NCBI RefSeq assembly: GCF_900188435.1 | Contig: NZ_FYFA01000001.1 | Location: 186,001-250,000 of the forward strand | Source: Marinobacter sp. es.048 | GTDB taxonomy: Bacteria; Pseudomonadota; Gammaproteobacteria; Pseudomonadales; Oleiphilaceae | DNA: 64,000 nt | Direction of reading: 5' to 3' | Part shown: positions 1-8,109 of the stretch, in pieces | How positions within the stretch are numbered: the stretch's first letter is position 1 | Layout of the letters: every line of letters begins with the position of its first letter | Made by a program: the position numbers and the translations under genes | Notes under the pieces: model-generated | The model's database searches: none | Told to the model about the DNA's origin: nothing | The model's input: only the letters and a program-made list of their open reading frames with translations

Positions 1-119
1 ACCCATGGCCGATTCACCCAGGGCGGTGTATGGCGCACATGCTGATTGTGCCCACACGCCAACTGGGCAACCCAGTGGTTCTCTTCATCCTTGTGATAGC
101 CGGTGATGGGTTGTTTCAT
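1..119 (-). CDS. DUF3565 family protein (partial, N-terminal part)
   Basis: The visible 39 residues begin MKQPITGYHKDEENHWVAQL and contain ACGHNQHVRHTPPW, the pattern of the small DUF3565 proteins, whose Cys/His spacing suggests metal binding; no function is established. The ATG at 117-119 is preceded by a strong GGAGGG ribosome binding site. The gene runs off the left edge of the window, so its C-terminus is not visible. Confidence 0.75.
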   Translation of the reverse strand, partial: MKQPITGYHKDEENHWVAQLACGHNQHVRHTPPWVNRPW

Positions 120-213
120 TTGCCCTCCTTCGTACATATGCAGGGTGACGCCGGGCGCCCCAAACCCTTATCCTGAGACATAACCTTATTCCATCAGTTT
201 GAGGAGCTCACCC

Positions 214-594
214 ATGAAAACTGCCCATGATCTGGTAGAAGCAGCCAAGAAAGAGATTCAGGAAGTGCCCCTTGATCAAGCGGAGGATGCCATCAAGAAC
301 GCTGACTTGCTGCTCGATGTACGTGATGCGGATGAGTACCGGGCCGGTCATATACCGGGTGCCGTGAACATTTCCCGTGGCTTGCTGGAGTTCAAGTTCA
401 CCAATGATCCGGCGTTCGAGAGCCGCGACATGAACATCGTGTGTTACTGCAAAACATCCGGACGAGCCGCGCTGAGTGCCAGGGCCCTGAAAGAAATGGG
501 CTACATGCACGTGCAGTCCATCGCAGGCGGGTTCGATGCCTGGCAGGAAGCAAACAAACCCGTTGCCAAACCCGAACTGCCGTCCTTCGAGTAA
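214..594 (+). CDS. Single-domain rhodanese-like protein
   Basis: A 126-residue protein filled by one rhodanese domain, a fold that carries sulfane sulfur on a cysteine. The LLLDVRDADEYRAGHIPGA motif (about residues 32-50) and the active-site loop CKTSGR (79-84) are intact, with Cys79 the likely nucleophile. There is no signal peptide, so it is cytoplasmic. The ATG at 214 is chosen because GAGGAG lies at 201-206 with good spacing; an upstream in-frame TTG at 199 lacks this. It converges on the ychJ-like gene with only 7 bp between them. The physiological sulfur acceptor cannot be told from sequence. Confidence 0.88.
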   Translation: MKTAHDLVEAAKKEIQEVPLDQAEDAIKNADLLLDVRDADEYRAGHIPGAVNISRGLLEFKFTNDPAFESRDMNIVCYCKTSGRAALSARALKEMGYMHVQSIAGGFDAWQEANKPVAKPELPSFE

Positions 595-601
595 CGGGCG
601 C

Positions 602-1060
602 TTACAGACAGCAGGCCTTGTGCTTTCGGCCACTCCCGCAGGGGCAAGGCTCGTTGCGGCCCGGTTTCAACGGTCCTTCGCTGGTGTCACCCCGGAGGTA
701 ATACCAGCGGCCCTGCTCCCGAACGAAATCGGAGTTTTCTTCGAGACATCCCCAGCCCTCGCCCAGTCGATAGATTGCGCGGAAATGAACATTGGCGCTT
801 TCGCCCGACTCGCCAGTGGTCAGGATCTGCAAAGAGGCCCAGCCCGGTGAGTCTTCCAGAGTGAGCGCCTCTGGCCGCGTGCTCCGATGCCAGGTAGTCC
901 GCAGATAATCCGGGAGGTTGAGAACGAAAGCCACGTAACGGGATCGCATCAGCGCTTCCGGGGTAGGCGCAGGTTCGCCCCGATGGAAAGGCCGGCAGCA
1001 TTCGCTGTAGGATTTACCACTACCACAGGGGCAGTTTCGATTTTCAGTCTGTAGAATCAT
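602..1060 (-). CDS. ychJ: YchJ family SEC-C motif protein
   Basis: A 152-residue protein with a SEC-C zinc-binding motif at each end: CPCGSGKSYSECC near residues 11-23 and CPCGSGRKHKACC at the C-terminus. The middle part, with PEALMRSRYVAFV and a WHRSTRPE segment, is typical of the YchJ/UPF0225 family (NTF2-like fold). The family is widely conserved but its function is unknown; SEC-C motifs in SecA bind zinc. Length and both motifs are complete. It is divergent from the TauE/SafE-type gene at 1160. Confidence 0.9.
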   Translation of the reverse strand: MILQTENRNCPCGSGKSYSECCRPFHRGEPAPTPEALMRSRYVAFVLNLPDYLRTTWHRSTRPEALTLEDSPGWASLQILTTGESGESANVHFRAIYRLGEGWGCLEENSDFVREQGRWYYLRGDTSEGPLKPGRNEPCPCGSGRKHKACCL

Positions 1061-1159
1061 CGGGCTTCAATCGTTTCGGACATGCTCGTAGTCCGGCAGT
1101 GTATCAATATCAAACCGGTGTTGCCCCGGCCCTCTCTCCTGACCTTTTGGTGATTTCCT

Positions 1160-1891
1160 TTGACGGATGTGTCGCTGTTACAGATTCTTCTGGCCAACCT
1201 AGCCATTCTTGCCGGAGCCTGTCTGCAAGGCGTGGCCGGCTATGGTATTGGCACGCTTGCAGCGCCGTTGCTGTTTCTGATCAGCCCGGTGTTAGTCCCA
1301 GGACCGCTGATCCTGAATGGCACTCTACTCACCGTGTTCATGCTTATACGCAATCGCGGCGCGTTACAGGTCCGGGAAGTGCGCTTTGCCATTGTCGGCG
1401 GGGTTGCCGGCGCCATTCTGGCAGCTCTGACACTGCTGGCGATCTCCACAGCAGGCTTCGAGCTGATCTTCGGCGGACTGATTCTCGCTGGTGTAGCGCT
1501 CAGTATTGGTGGACTCAAGCCCGCGCTGAATGCCCGGAACAGCGTGATGGCCGGAGCCGCCTCGACCTACATGGGCACGATCACTGCTGTAGGTGGACCA
1601 CCGATCGCGTTGATCTACCAGAATGAAACAGGGCCGCTGGTCAGGGCCAACATGTCCGCGTTCTTCCTGGCAGCCAGTGTCCTGAGCCTGTCAGGTCTGC
1701 TTGCCTCAGGCTACCTGGGCACCCGGGAGCTGTTCCTGTTTGCCGTCACCTTCCCAGGGGTGTTCCTGGGCTTCTGGCTCTCCGGCAAACTGGTGAACCG
1801 CATGCCCTTCGAAGGGCTTCGCCCGGTGATCCTGGCAATTGCGGCCATTGCCGGGACCGCCGCGCTGATTCGAGGCCTGCTTGCACTCTAG
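1160..1891 (+). CDS. TauE/SafE (TSUP) family membrane transporter
   Basis: A hydrophobic protein of about 243 residues with roughly eight predicted membrane segments. It has the two family-typical repeats: GVAGYGIGTLAAPLL near residue 25, and AASTYMGTITAVGGPPIAL near residue 135. TSUP proteins export sulfite, sulfonates or other small organic anions; the substrate here is unknown. The first start is a TTG at 1160 without a clear ribosome binding site; a GTG at 1169 is an alternative. Its TAG stop lies in a CTAG shared with the stop of the convergent gene. Confidence 0.82.
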   Translation: MTDVSLLQILLANLAILAGACLQGVAGYGIGTLAAPLLFLISPVLVPGPLILNGTLLTVFMLIRNRGALQVREVRFAIVGGVAGAILAALTLLAISTAGFELIFGGLILAGVALSIGGLKPALNARNSVMAGAASTYMGTITAVGGPPIALIYQNETGPLVRANMSAFFLAASVLSLSGLLASGYLGTRELFLFAVTFPGVFLGFWLSGKLVNRMPFEGLRPVILAIAAIAGTAALIRGLLAL

Positions 1892-2568
1892 GCATCTGCC
1901 CAGAGCCTCACGCGGAACCGGTTTTTCTTCCACAGCAAAGCCAGCCAGAGCGCGTGAGCATTGATCAGGAAAGCCAGAATCCACTCGAATGCATCGTCCT
2001 TGCGGCTGTAGAACTCGGGCGCCACGCCATTCAAGATCACTGAAATAATTCCGACAGCCAGAATCAGCTGGCAAAGATTCAGCAGCCTCATGCCCGTGTG
2101 CTTCCACAATGGATGACTGCGCAATCCGGAACTGACCAGCAGCTCACAGATGAAGGTGAGCGAGAAATACAGAACCACGCCGATGCGTCGAATCAGGTTG
2201 AAGCCGTCACCGGCATGGCCCAGCGCCAGGGTATAGGCACCGAGCGAGACACTGGCCACCAGGCCCAGCCACGGGATCCAGGCAACTCCGGACGAATGGA
2301 CGCCGAGCTGACGCAGCCAACGGCCATTAAGCCACCAGAACAGGATCCCCAGCAAGGCCGCCGGCAGCATGGTTCCTTTAAAAATGAAATAGGAAGTGCC
2401 ATGACGGCCGGTACGACTGATGCTGGTGCAACTGTCCCAATAGGGCATGCACAGGTCCACATGACCTTCCAGCACCGAAACGGTGAAGGTGAGATGAATG
2501 GTAATCAGAGGCACCAGCGCCGCAGCAAGGGCGAGCCACCAGAGATGAAAGGAACGATGGTCAGTCAT
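1888..2568 (-). CDS. Multi-pass membrane protein, possibly Frag1/DRAM/Sfk1-like
   Basis: About 226 residues with six hydrophobic segments. The stretch SCTSISRTGRHGTSYFIFK (about residues 45-63), before a long hydrophobic helix, recalls the PxIS...F pattern of Frag1/DRAM/Sfk1-like proteins; the assignment is tentative. No catalytic motif is seen. The ATG at 2568 is preferred because AAGGA precedes it; an in-frame upstream start would add a 21-residue extension without support. It is convergent with the TSUP gene and divergent from the HD-GYP gene at 2732. Function unknown. Confidence 0.62.
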   Translation of the reverse strand: MTDHRSFHLWWLALAAALVPLITIHLTFTVSVLEGHVDLCMPYWDSCTSISRTGRHGTSYFIFKGTMLPAALLGILFWWLNGRWLRQLGVHSSGVAWIPWLGLVASVSLGAYTLALGHAGDGFNLIRRIGVVLYFSLTFICELLVSSGLRSHPLWKHTGMRLLNLCQLILAVGIISVILNGVAPEFYSRKDDAFEWILAFLINAHALWLALLWKKNRFRVRLWADA

Positions 2569-2731
2569 TGGAAGAATCCTTCTAAGCGACCCTGAGCCCA
2601 AAACCACAACACCGGCGAAAACGGTTGCCAACGTATTGAATGAACATTATTTGACCAGATTTTGCAATCCGGTCCATCCTGTCAGCAGGTTTTTACCGCA
2701 AAATAGTGCTCCAGGGATTCAGGAACAGTGT

Positions 2732-4069
2732 ATGAGCGCACCGCATCAGAAAATTGTTGAAAGCCAGATCGACGTGTCGGAACTTGCCATCGGCATGCAC
2801 GTCATCCGTCTGGACCGTCCCTGGGAAGATACGGACTTTCTGATTCAGGGGTTTGTTGTTCGTGATCAGGCGGAGATCGATGCACTGCGGGCACAGTGCG
2901 AGTTCGTCTTTATTGAAGGGCGCATCGATGGGGCACCGCTGCCACAGCACGGGAACGGCACCGGGCGGAAGGCTTCAGGCCTGATGGGGCTTTTCCGCAG
3001 AAAACAGACTTCCGAACCTGTCCAGGATACCCACAAACCGGTACCGCCCCGAAAGCGCGTCACGTACATCAACAAGATCGACGCCGGCCGGGAGATGGAA
3101 ACGGCGGTCATACGCTTCGAGGAGGCCCAGAAGACCGCCAAATCCATTATGTCTGGCTTGAGGGTAGGTCGCACGCTGGACCTGAACAACGCCCGCACAG
3201 TGGTGAACCACTGCGTAGAGAGCGTACTCCGAAATGAGAACGCCCTGTTGTTGCTTACCAAGATCAAGCACCAGGATGAGTACACCGCAGAACACTGTAT
3301 CAACGTGTCCATACTCGCCGCCGCTTTTGGCAAGCACCTGGGCTTGCTTGAAGGAGAAATCCGCAACCTGGCCCTCTGCGGTCTGCTCCATGATGTTGGC
3401 AAGACCCGGATTCCCGATGAGATTCTCAACAAACCGGGAGCGCTAACGCCAAAAGAATTCGACGTCATGCGTCACCACACGACCCACGGCCGCACCATTC
3501 TGATGGGGTCCAGCAACTCCCTGAACACCGCTGTGGATGTGGCGTTCAGCCACCATGAGCGGATGGATGGTTCCGGATATCCCCGGGGCCTTCACGCCCA
3601 GCAGATCCCCTACTTTGCCAAGATCATCGGGTTGGTGGACACCTATGACGCCATTACCAGCAACCGGGTTTACGATAAGGGCCGGGCATCCATGCAGGCG
3701 CTGGAAATTATCCACAAGCATCGCGGCACCCAGTTCGATGAGGAACTGGCGGATGCCTTTATCCAGATGATTGGGGTGTACCCGCCGGGGTCCATCGTTG
3801 AGATGGTTAATGGCGAGGTTGGCATCGTTGTGGAGAGCCGGCCAGAGCATAAACTCAAGCCCTGCGTTCTGCTGGTCAGGGAGTCTGACAAAAGCGTGAT
3901 GGCCCCCTATCGGACGGTCGACCTGAAGGTCAGCCCTGAAGATGCCTCAGGCGGAATCTACCGCATTGCACGGGAAGTCCCGGATGGTGCCTACAACATA
4001 GTACTCCAGGAGTTTGTCGATCAGGGGCTGATTGTAACAACTCCACGCCTTAGCACTGACGCCACATAA
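2732..4069 (+). CDS. HD-GYP domain c-di-GMP phosphodiesterase with DUF3391
   Basis: A 445-residue cytoplasmic protein. The N-terminal DUF3391 region (IDVSELAIGMHVIRLDRPW, residues 12-30) precedes an HD-GYP domain with LLHDVGKTRIP (His220-Asp221) and HHERMDGSGYPRGL (GYP at 282-284). HD-GYP enzymes linearise cyclic-di-GMP to pGpG or GMP, and the metal-binding residues appear intact. The ATG at 2732 has AGGA upstream, and its N-terminus lines up with the paralogue at 8110; an upstream in-frame ATG at 2636 would add 32 unconserved residues. A PAS-GGDEF cyclase follows 77 bp downstream. Confidence 0.92.
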   Translation: MSAPHQKIVESQIDVSELAIGMHVIRLDRPWEDTDFLIQGFVVRDQAEIDALRAQCEFVFIEGRIDGAPLPQHGNGTGRKASGLMGLFRRKQTSEPVQDTHKPVPPRKRVTYINKIDAGREMETAVIRFEEAQKTAKSIMSGLRVGRTLDLNNARTVVNHCVESVLRNENALLLLTKIKHQDEYTAEHCINVSILAAAFGKHLGLLEGEIRNLALCGLLHDVGKTRIPDEILNKPGALTPKEFDVMRHHTTHGRTILMGSSNSLNTAVDVAFSHHERMDGSGYPRGLHAQQIPYFAKIIGLVDTYDAITSNRVYDKGRASMQALEIIHKHRGTQFDEELADAFIQMIGVYPPGSIVEMVNGEVGIVVESRPEHKLKPCVLLVRESDKSVMAPYRTVDLKVSPEDASGGIYRIAREVPDGAYNIVLQEFVDQGLIVTTPRLSTDAT

Positions 4070-4146
4070 AAGGGACAGTCCGTTACTTTCTAACCTGTGC
4101 TGCCCTGCTATACTGCTTGCCAAACTAATTCCGGCACAAAAAAAAC

Positions 4147-5100
4147 ATGAACTCCGGCATTCCATCCCTCAACATTCCGGCCGCGTCAGAAGGTTCTGAC
4201 ATTTCGGAGATTACTCCGGCCGAAGGTCTCAGGGCCGTACTCGACAATCTGGACGCCCTGGTTTACGTCTCTGATTTCGAAACCCATGAGCTCCTTTACA
4301 TGAACGCTTATGGCCGAAGAATCTGGGGTTCTATAGATGGGAAAAAGTGCTGGGAAGTCCTGCAGAATAACGCCAGCCCCTGCGACTTCTGCACCAATCA
4401 TCTGCTGATTGATTCTGAAGGCAACCCATCTCCGCCGCATATCTGGGAATTCCAGAATCGCTTGGACAACCGTTGGTACCAGTGCCGGGATCAGGCAACT
4501 CCCTGGATAGATGGCCGACTGGTCCGCCTCGAAATTGCTACAGACATCACCGACCGAAAGGAAATGGAGCTGGCGCTAAAGGAGGCCCATGAAAGGGCCC
4601 GGGCCGCTGCACTGGAGGACGACCTTACCGGACTTCACAACAGGAGAGCCTTCTTCGAGCTGGGCAACCAGCTGTTGAAACAGACCCGAAGAACCGGCTC
4701 GCCTCTGGCGATCATCATGTTTGATCTGGACCACTTCAAACAGATCAATGATAACCACGGCCACGATGCCGGAGATGAGGTATTGCAGCACGTAGGACGG
4801 GTTCTGGAAAGCAACGTTCGTGAGGCAGATATTGCGGCGCGCATTGGCGGCGAAGAGTTCGCGATCCTTCTCGGTGATGCTGATGCGGCTCAGGCCTCAG
4901 AACTGGCAGAACGATTACTGGGCGTTATGCATAAAACACCAGTCCGATACCATGATGTTCGTATCCGGCCGACCGCCAGTTTCGGCATTTCATCTCTTCG
5001 CCCGGAGGAGCCAAACCTCGAGAATCTTCTGGCAAGAGCGGACAGCGCGATGTATGAGTCAAAAGCTCTTGGCAGGGGCCGGGTGCGCGTCAAGCCCTGA
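4147..5100 (+). CDS. PAS-GGDEF diguanylate cyclase
   Basis: A 317-residue soluble protein. An N-terminal PAS-like sensor (about 25-130) contains clustered cysteines, including SPCDFC, and the usual link TDITDRKEMELAL. A GGDEF domain follows (about 150-315) with DDLTGLHNRRAFFE, FDLDHFKQINDNHGHDAGDE and the active-site signature GGEEF at 234-238, so it should make c-di-GMP from two GTP. No RxxD inhibitory site lies immediately before the signature. It follows the HD-GYP gene on the same strand, suggesting synthesis and breakdown are locally paired. Confidence 0.92.
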   Translation: MNSGIPSLNIPAASEGSDISEITPAEGLRAVLDNLDALVYVSDFETHELLYMNAYGRRIWGSIDGKKCWEVLQNNASPCDFCTNHLLIDSEGNPSPPHIWEFQNRLDNRWYQCRDQATPWIDGRLVRLEIATDITDRKEMELALKEAHERARAAALEDDLTGLHNRRAFFELGNQLLKQTRRTGSPLAIIMFDLDHFKQINDNHGHDAGDEVLQHVGRVLESNVREADIAARIGGEEFAILLGDADAAQASELAERLLGVMHKTPVRYHDVRIRPTASFGISSLRPEEPNLENLLARADSAMYESKALGRGRVRVKP

Positions 5101-5117
5101 AACGCACCCGGAGCAAC

Positions 5118-5546
5118 TCACCCCGGCCGCTTTGTTACCGCCATGGTCAGCCGGGAAATACAGGTGGTTTTCCCCTCTTCGTTCTCAAGCAGGATCTCCC
5201 ATACCTGTGTGGCACTACCTATGTGAACTGGCCTGGCCGTGCCGTACACCCAGCCTTTGGTGACCGGACGGATATGATTGGCGTTGATATCAAGCCCTAC
5301 CGCCACCGTTTCAGGGTCTTTCAGGCAGCAATTGGCCGCCATACTGCCAAGGGTTTCCGCCAGAAGCACCGATGCGCCTCCATGCAGAATGCCAAAAGGC
5401 TGTACGGTACGCTCATCAACAGGCATGCGGCCTTTGACATAGTCGTCGCCAATTTCAAGGTACTCGATACCCATGTAGCTGACCGCGGTGTTTTCGCTGG
5501 CTTTGGCAAGGTGTTCAAGGTTCGGGGTGCTGGTCCAGATTGCCAT
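5118..5546 (-). CDS. Hotdog-fold thioesterase (PaaI/YdiI type)
   Basis: A 142-residue single hotdog-domain protein with the PaaI/YdiI core motif FGILHGGASVLLAETLGS (about 51-68), including the HGG loop and the glutamate that acts in acyl-CoA hydrolysis in this family. Relatives cleave 1,4-dihydroxy-2-naphthoyl-CoA, hydroxybenzoyl-CoA or similar aryl thioesters. The substrate here is not known; the gene sits among c-di-GMP genes and away from the phenol operon. Complete length. Confidence 0.87.
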   Translation of the reverse strand: MAIWTSTPNLEHLAKASENTAVSYMGIEYLEIGDDYVKGRMPVDERTVQPFGILHGGASVLLAETLGSMAANCCLKDPETVAVGLDINANHIRPVTKGWVYGTARPVHIGSATQVWEILLENEEGKTTCISRLTMAVTKRPG

Positions 5547-5617
5547 AGGGGACTGCTCTCAATGTTGTTTGAAATGGAAAAGAAGCAAGGCACCAGTTTA
5601 TACAGATAGGATGCGAA

Positions 5618-7885
5618 CTACCAAGCCGTTCTTTCTATATCAGCCCTGGACTTTTCAATCAACCCCTCAAACTCCAGCGCAGGCAGTGGCCGGCTGAAAT
5701 AGTAGCCCTGGAAGCGGGTGCAACCCATAAGGACAAGGCGGTCCAACTGCCCTTTGGTTTCCACACCTTCGGCCACAGCTGACAGTTTGAGCGCCGAGGC
5801 CAAGGCGAGGATGGTCTCGGCGATGGCGGCATCATTCGGGTCGTCCAGAATGTCCCGCACAAACCCCTGGTCAATTTTCAGCTCATCCAGGGACAGACGC
5901 TTGAGGTAGCCGAGGGATGAATAACCCGTGCCGAAATCATCGAGAGAGATCCGTATTCCCATGCTTCTCAGAGTGCGAAGTATTTCTTCCACCAACTCGA
6001 GATCGTAGGCAAGAGCGCTTTCGGTAATTTCAACTTTCAGGTTTCTTGGGGAGGCACCGGTTTTTCTCAATAACGCCATCACAGTCGAGCAGAACGAAGG
6101 CAGGTGGAACTGCCTTGCGCTCACGTTGATCGAGACCTGGAGCTGCGACAACGCACCGCCTCGCTTCTTCCAGCTGGCCACCCGGGAGAAAACATCCTCC
6201 AACACCCAGTAACCGACCGATTCAATGAGACCGGTTTCCTCGGCCAGAGGAATGAACTCGGCGGGAGACACCATGCCGCGCCCTGGGCAATGCCACCGAA
6301 GCAGTGCCTCGGCGCCTACAGGCTCCCCTTTCTCATTCACCAGGACCTGATAGTGGACTGCCAGCTGCTTCTTCCGTATCGCCATCCTGAGGTCCGACTC
6401 AAGAGCCAGGCGCTCGGATACCTTCTTCTGCATCATGGAGTCGTAGAAGCGGATGCAATTACGGCCGTCCTCCTTGGCGCGAAACATAGCCATATCGGCC
6501 TGGCTCAGAAGCTCTTCGAGGGAGGTGTCGTGGTCATAGAACAGCGTAATGCCAATGCTCGGAGTGCCCGTGTACTCGATGCCCTTCAGATCATAGGGCT
6601 CGTTCAGGGCATCACGGACTTTCTCGCAGACTTTCTCAACCTTCGCTGCTGCGTTGGCCGTCTCAGCGGGAAACCCCTTCAGAACAAGAACAAACTCGTC
6701 GCCGCCGAGCCTGGCAACGGTATCCCACTCGCGGACCGTCTGTTTCAACCTGTCCCCTACCTGGATCAGCAACTCATCGCCGGTCAGGTGCCCCGCAGAG
6801 TCATTGATGTTCTTGAAGTTATCAAGATCAATGAATACCAGAGCACCGTGATTGTGGTCCCGGGTGCTCCCGGTAAGTGCCTGCGCGAGGCGATCCTGCA
6901 ACAGGCGCCGATTTGGCAGACCGGTCAGTGGATCGTAAAAGGCGAGCTTCTCAATCTCGGATTCCGATTGCTTGCGATCTGTAACATCGAAAAAATAGCC
7001 GTGCCAGGTCATGCTGTCGTCGGCTAATCGCGCGGGCACTGATCTGGCTTCCACCCAGGCCATCGTGCCATTGCATTTGTGGGCTCGAAAATCAGTTTCA
7101 AATGGGGTCATGCACTGGCGAGACTCATCGACCTTCGCAAAAAAGGATGCCTTGTCTTCATCCTCGATCAAGTTGAGTAGAGGTTGGGCATCTGCACTGA
7201 GCAGATCAGCGGCAAGCCCGAATAGATCTTCGACTTTCTCGCTGATGAAAGGAAACCTTACATGCCCGTCGGGATACATCCTGAACTGGAAGATAACACC
7301 CGGGAACTGGTCGGAATAACGATAAAGGCTATTCTCGAACCTCACATTACGACTGGCCAGGATCTGTCGGTGGACAGATGCACCTAAAATCTCCCCAACC
7401 TGAAGCACGAATTCTTCTGTTTCGGAATCCAGCACTCGAGACTGTTCAAGAAAATCGAAACCCAGGATGCCACGGACCTGACCTTCCAGCTTCAAACCGA
7501 CAAGAACCAGGCTCCGGATACCCTCCCGTTGGAATTCCAGTTTCTCCTCTTCGGCTTCAGATGGCAGCTCTTCGACTTCGGGGATGACAAGCACCGGGAG
7601 AGTTTGCAGCTGGTCCATCAGCCATTGAAAGCGGGCCATCGGTACGTTCTGGATTGCCTCTCTCTGAGGTGTCACGCCGTTCTTGCAGGCTTCATGCGTG
7701 ATGGAAATGGTCTGGGTAGCTTCTTCAAACGTGATCAGGTAGGCGCGATCTGAACAGAGCTTGTCACCAAGCTCAGCGATGAAGCTGTGAACGCTGGCAT
7801 CCAATTGGTCGATCTTTGACCGGGCCAGGCCCAGAGAGAGCCTGTAAACAAATTCCTGTTGCTCCCGGGTAACTGCGCTTACCAT
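5618..7885 (-). CDS. GAF-PAS-GGDEF-EAL c-di-GMP signalling protein
   Basis: A 755-residue protein without membrane segments. Order: N-terminal GAF-like sensor (about 10-180), PAS (about 190-305, ending DVTDRKQSESEIEKL), GGDEF (about 310-480, signature RLGGDEFVLVL intact) and EAL (about 495-745, with GAEALLRW, DDFGTGYSSLGYL and LKIDQGF). Both catalytic signatures are preserved, so it could be bifunctional; in many such proteins one half is only regulatory. The ATG at 7885 has an AAGGAGG site upstream. It is divergent from the HD-GYP gene at 8110. Confidence 0.93.
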   Translation of the reverse strand: MVSAVTREQQEFVYRLSLGLARSKIDQLDASVHSFIAELGDKLCSDRAYLITFEEATQTISITHEACKNGVTPQREAIQNVPMARFQWLMDQLQTLPVLVIPEVEELPSEAEEEKLEFQREGIRSLVLVGLKLEGQVRGILGFDFLEQSRVLDSETEEFVLQVGEILGASVHRQILASRNVRFENSLYRYSDQFPGVIFQFRMYPDGHVRFPFISEKVEDLFGLAADLLSADAQPLLNLIEDEDKASFFAKVDESRQCMTPFETDFRAHKCNGTMAWVEARSVPARLADDSMTWHGYFFDVTDRKQSESEIEKLAFYDPLTGLPNRRLLQDRLAQALTGSTRDHNHGALVFIDLDNFKNINDSAGHLTGDELLIQVGDRLKQTVREWDTVARLGGDEFVLVLKGFPAETANAAAKVEKVCEKVRDALNEPYDLKGIEYTGTPSIGITLFYDHDTSLEELLSQADMAMFRAKEDGRNCIRFYDSMMQKKVSERLALESDLRMAIRKKQLAVHYQVLVNEKGEPVGAEALLRWHCPGRGMVSPAEFIPLAEETGLIESVGYWVLEDVFSRVASWKKRGGALSQLQVSINVSARQFHLPSFCSTVMALLRKTGASPRNLKVEITESALAYDLELVEEILRTLRSMGIRISLDDFGTGYSSLGYLKRLSLDELKIDQGFVRDILDDPNDAAIAETILALASALKLSAVAEGVETKGQLDRLVLMGCTRFQGYYFSRPLPALEFEGLIEKSRADIERTAW

Positions 7886-7954
7886 TCCTACGGCCTCCTT
7901 CCCTAGAAAGCTCCACTATTTATTTATGATAGTTGAGAAGAGCTTCCCTAGACA

Positions 7955-7978
7955 CTTACGAAGCCAAGCTTCGGTAAG
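7955..7978. repeat. Imperfect inverted repeat between divergent c-di-GMP genes
   Basis: CTTACGAAG (7955-7963), a CCAAG spacer, then CTTCGGTAAG (7969-7978) form a hairpin or operator-like palindrome with one bulged base. It lies in the 224-bp gap between the GGDEF-EAL gene and the HD-GYP gene, and could bind a regulator acting on both. No T-run follows, so it is not a typical terminator. Confidence 0.4.
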
Positions 7979-8109
7979 TTCATACTTATGTGTATTCTTT
8001 AATTACGTATTACAGGATTTTAGATTTCTGCTACAAAAAACCGCCGACAACCTGTGACCCCGGAATAGCGAGACCGTATGATGAACTCCAGACAGCCAGG
8101 TTGATTGGT

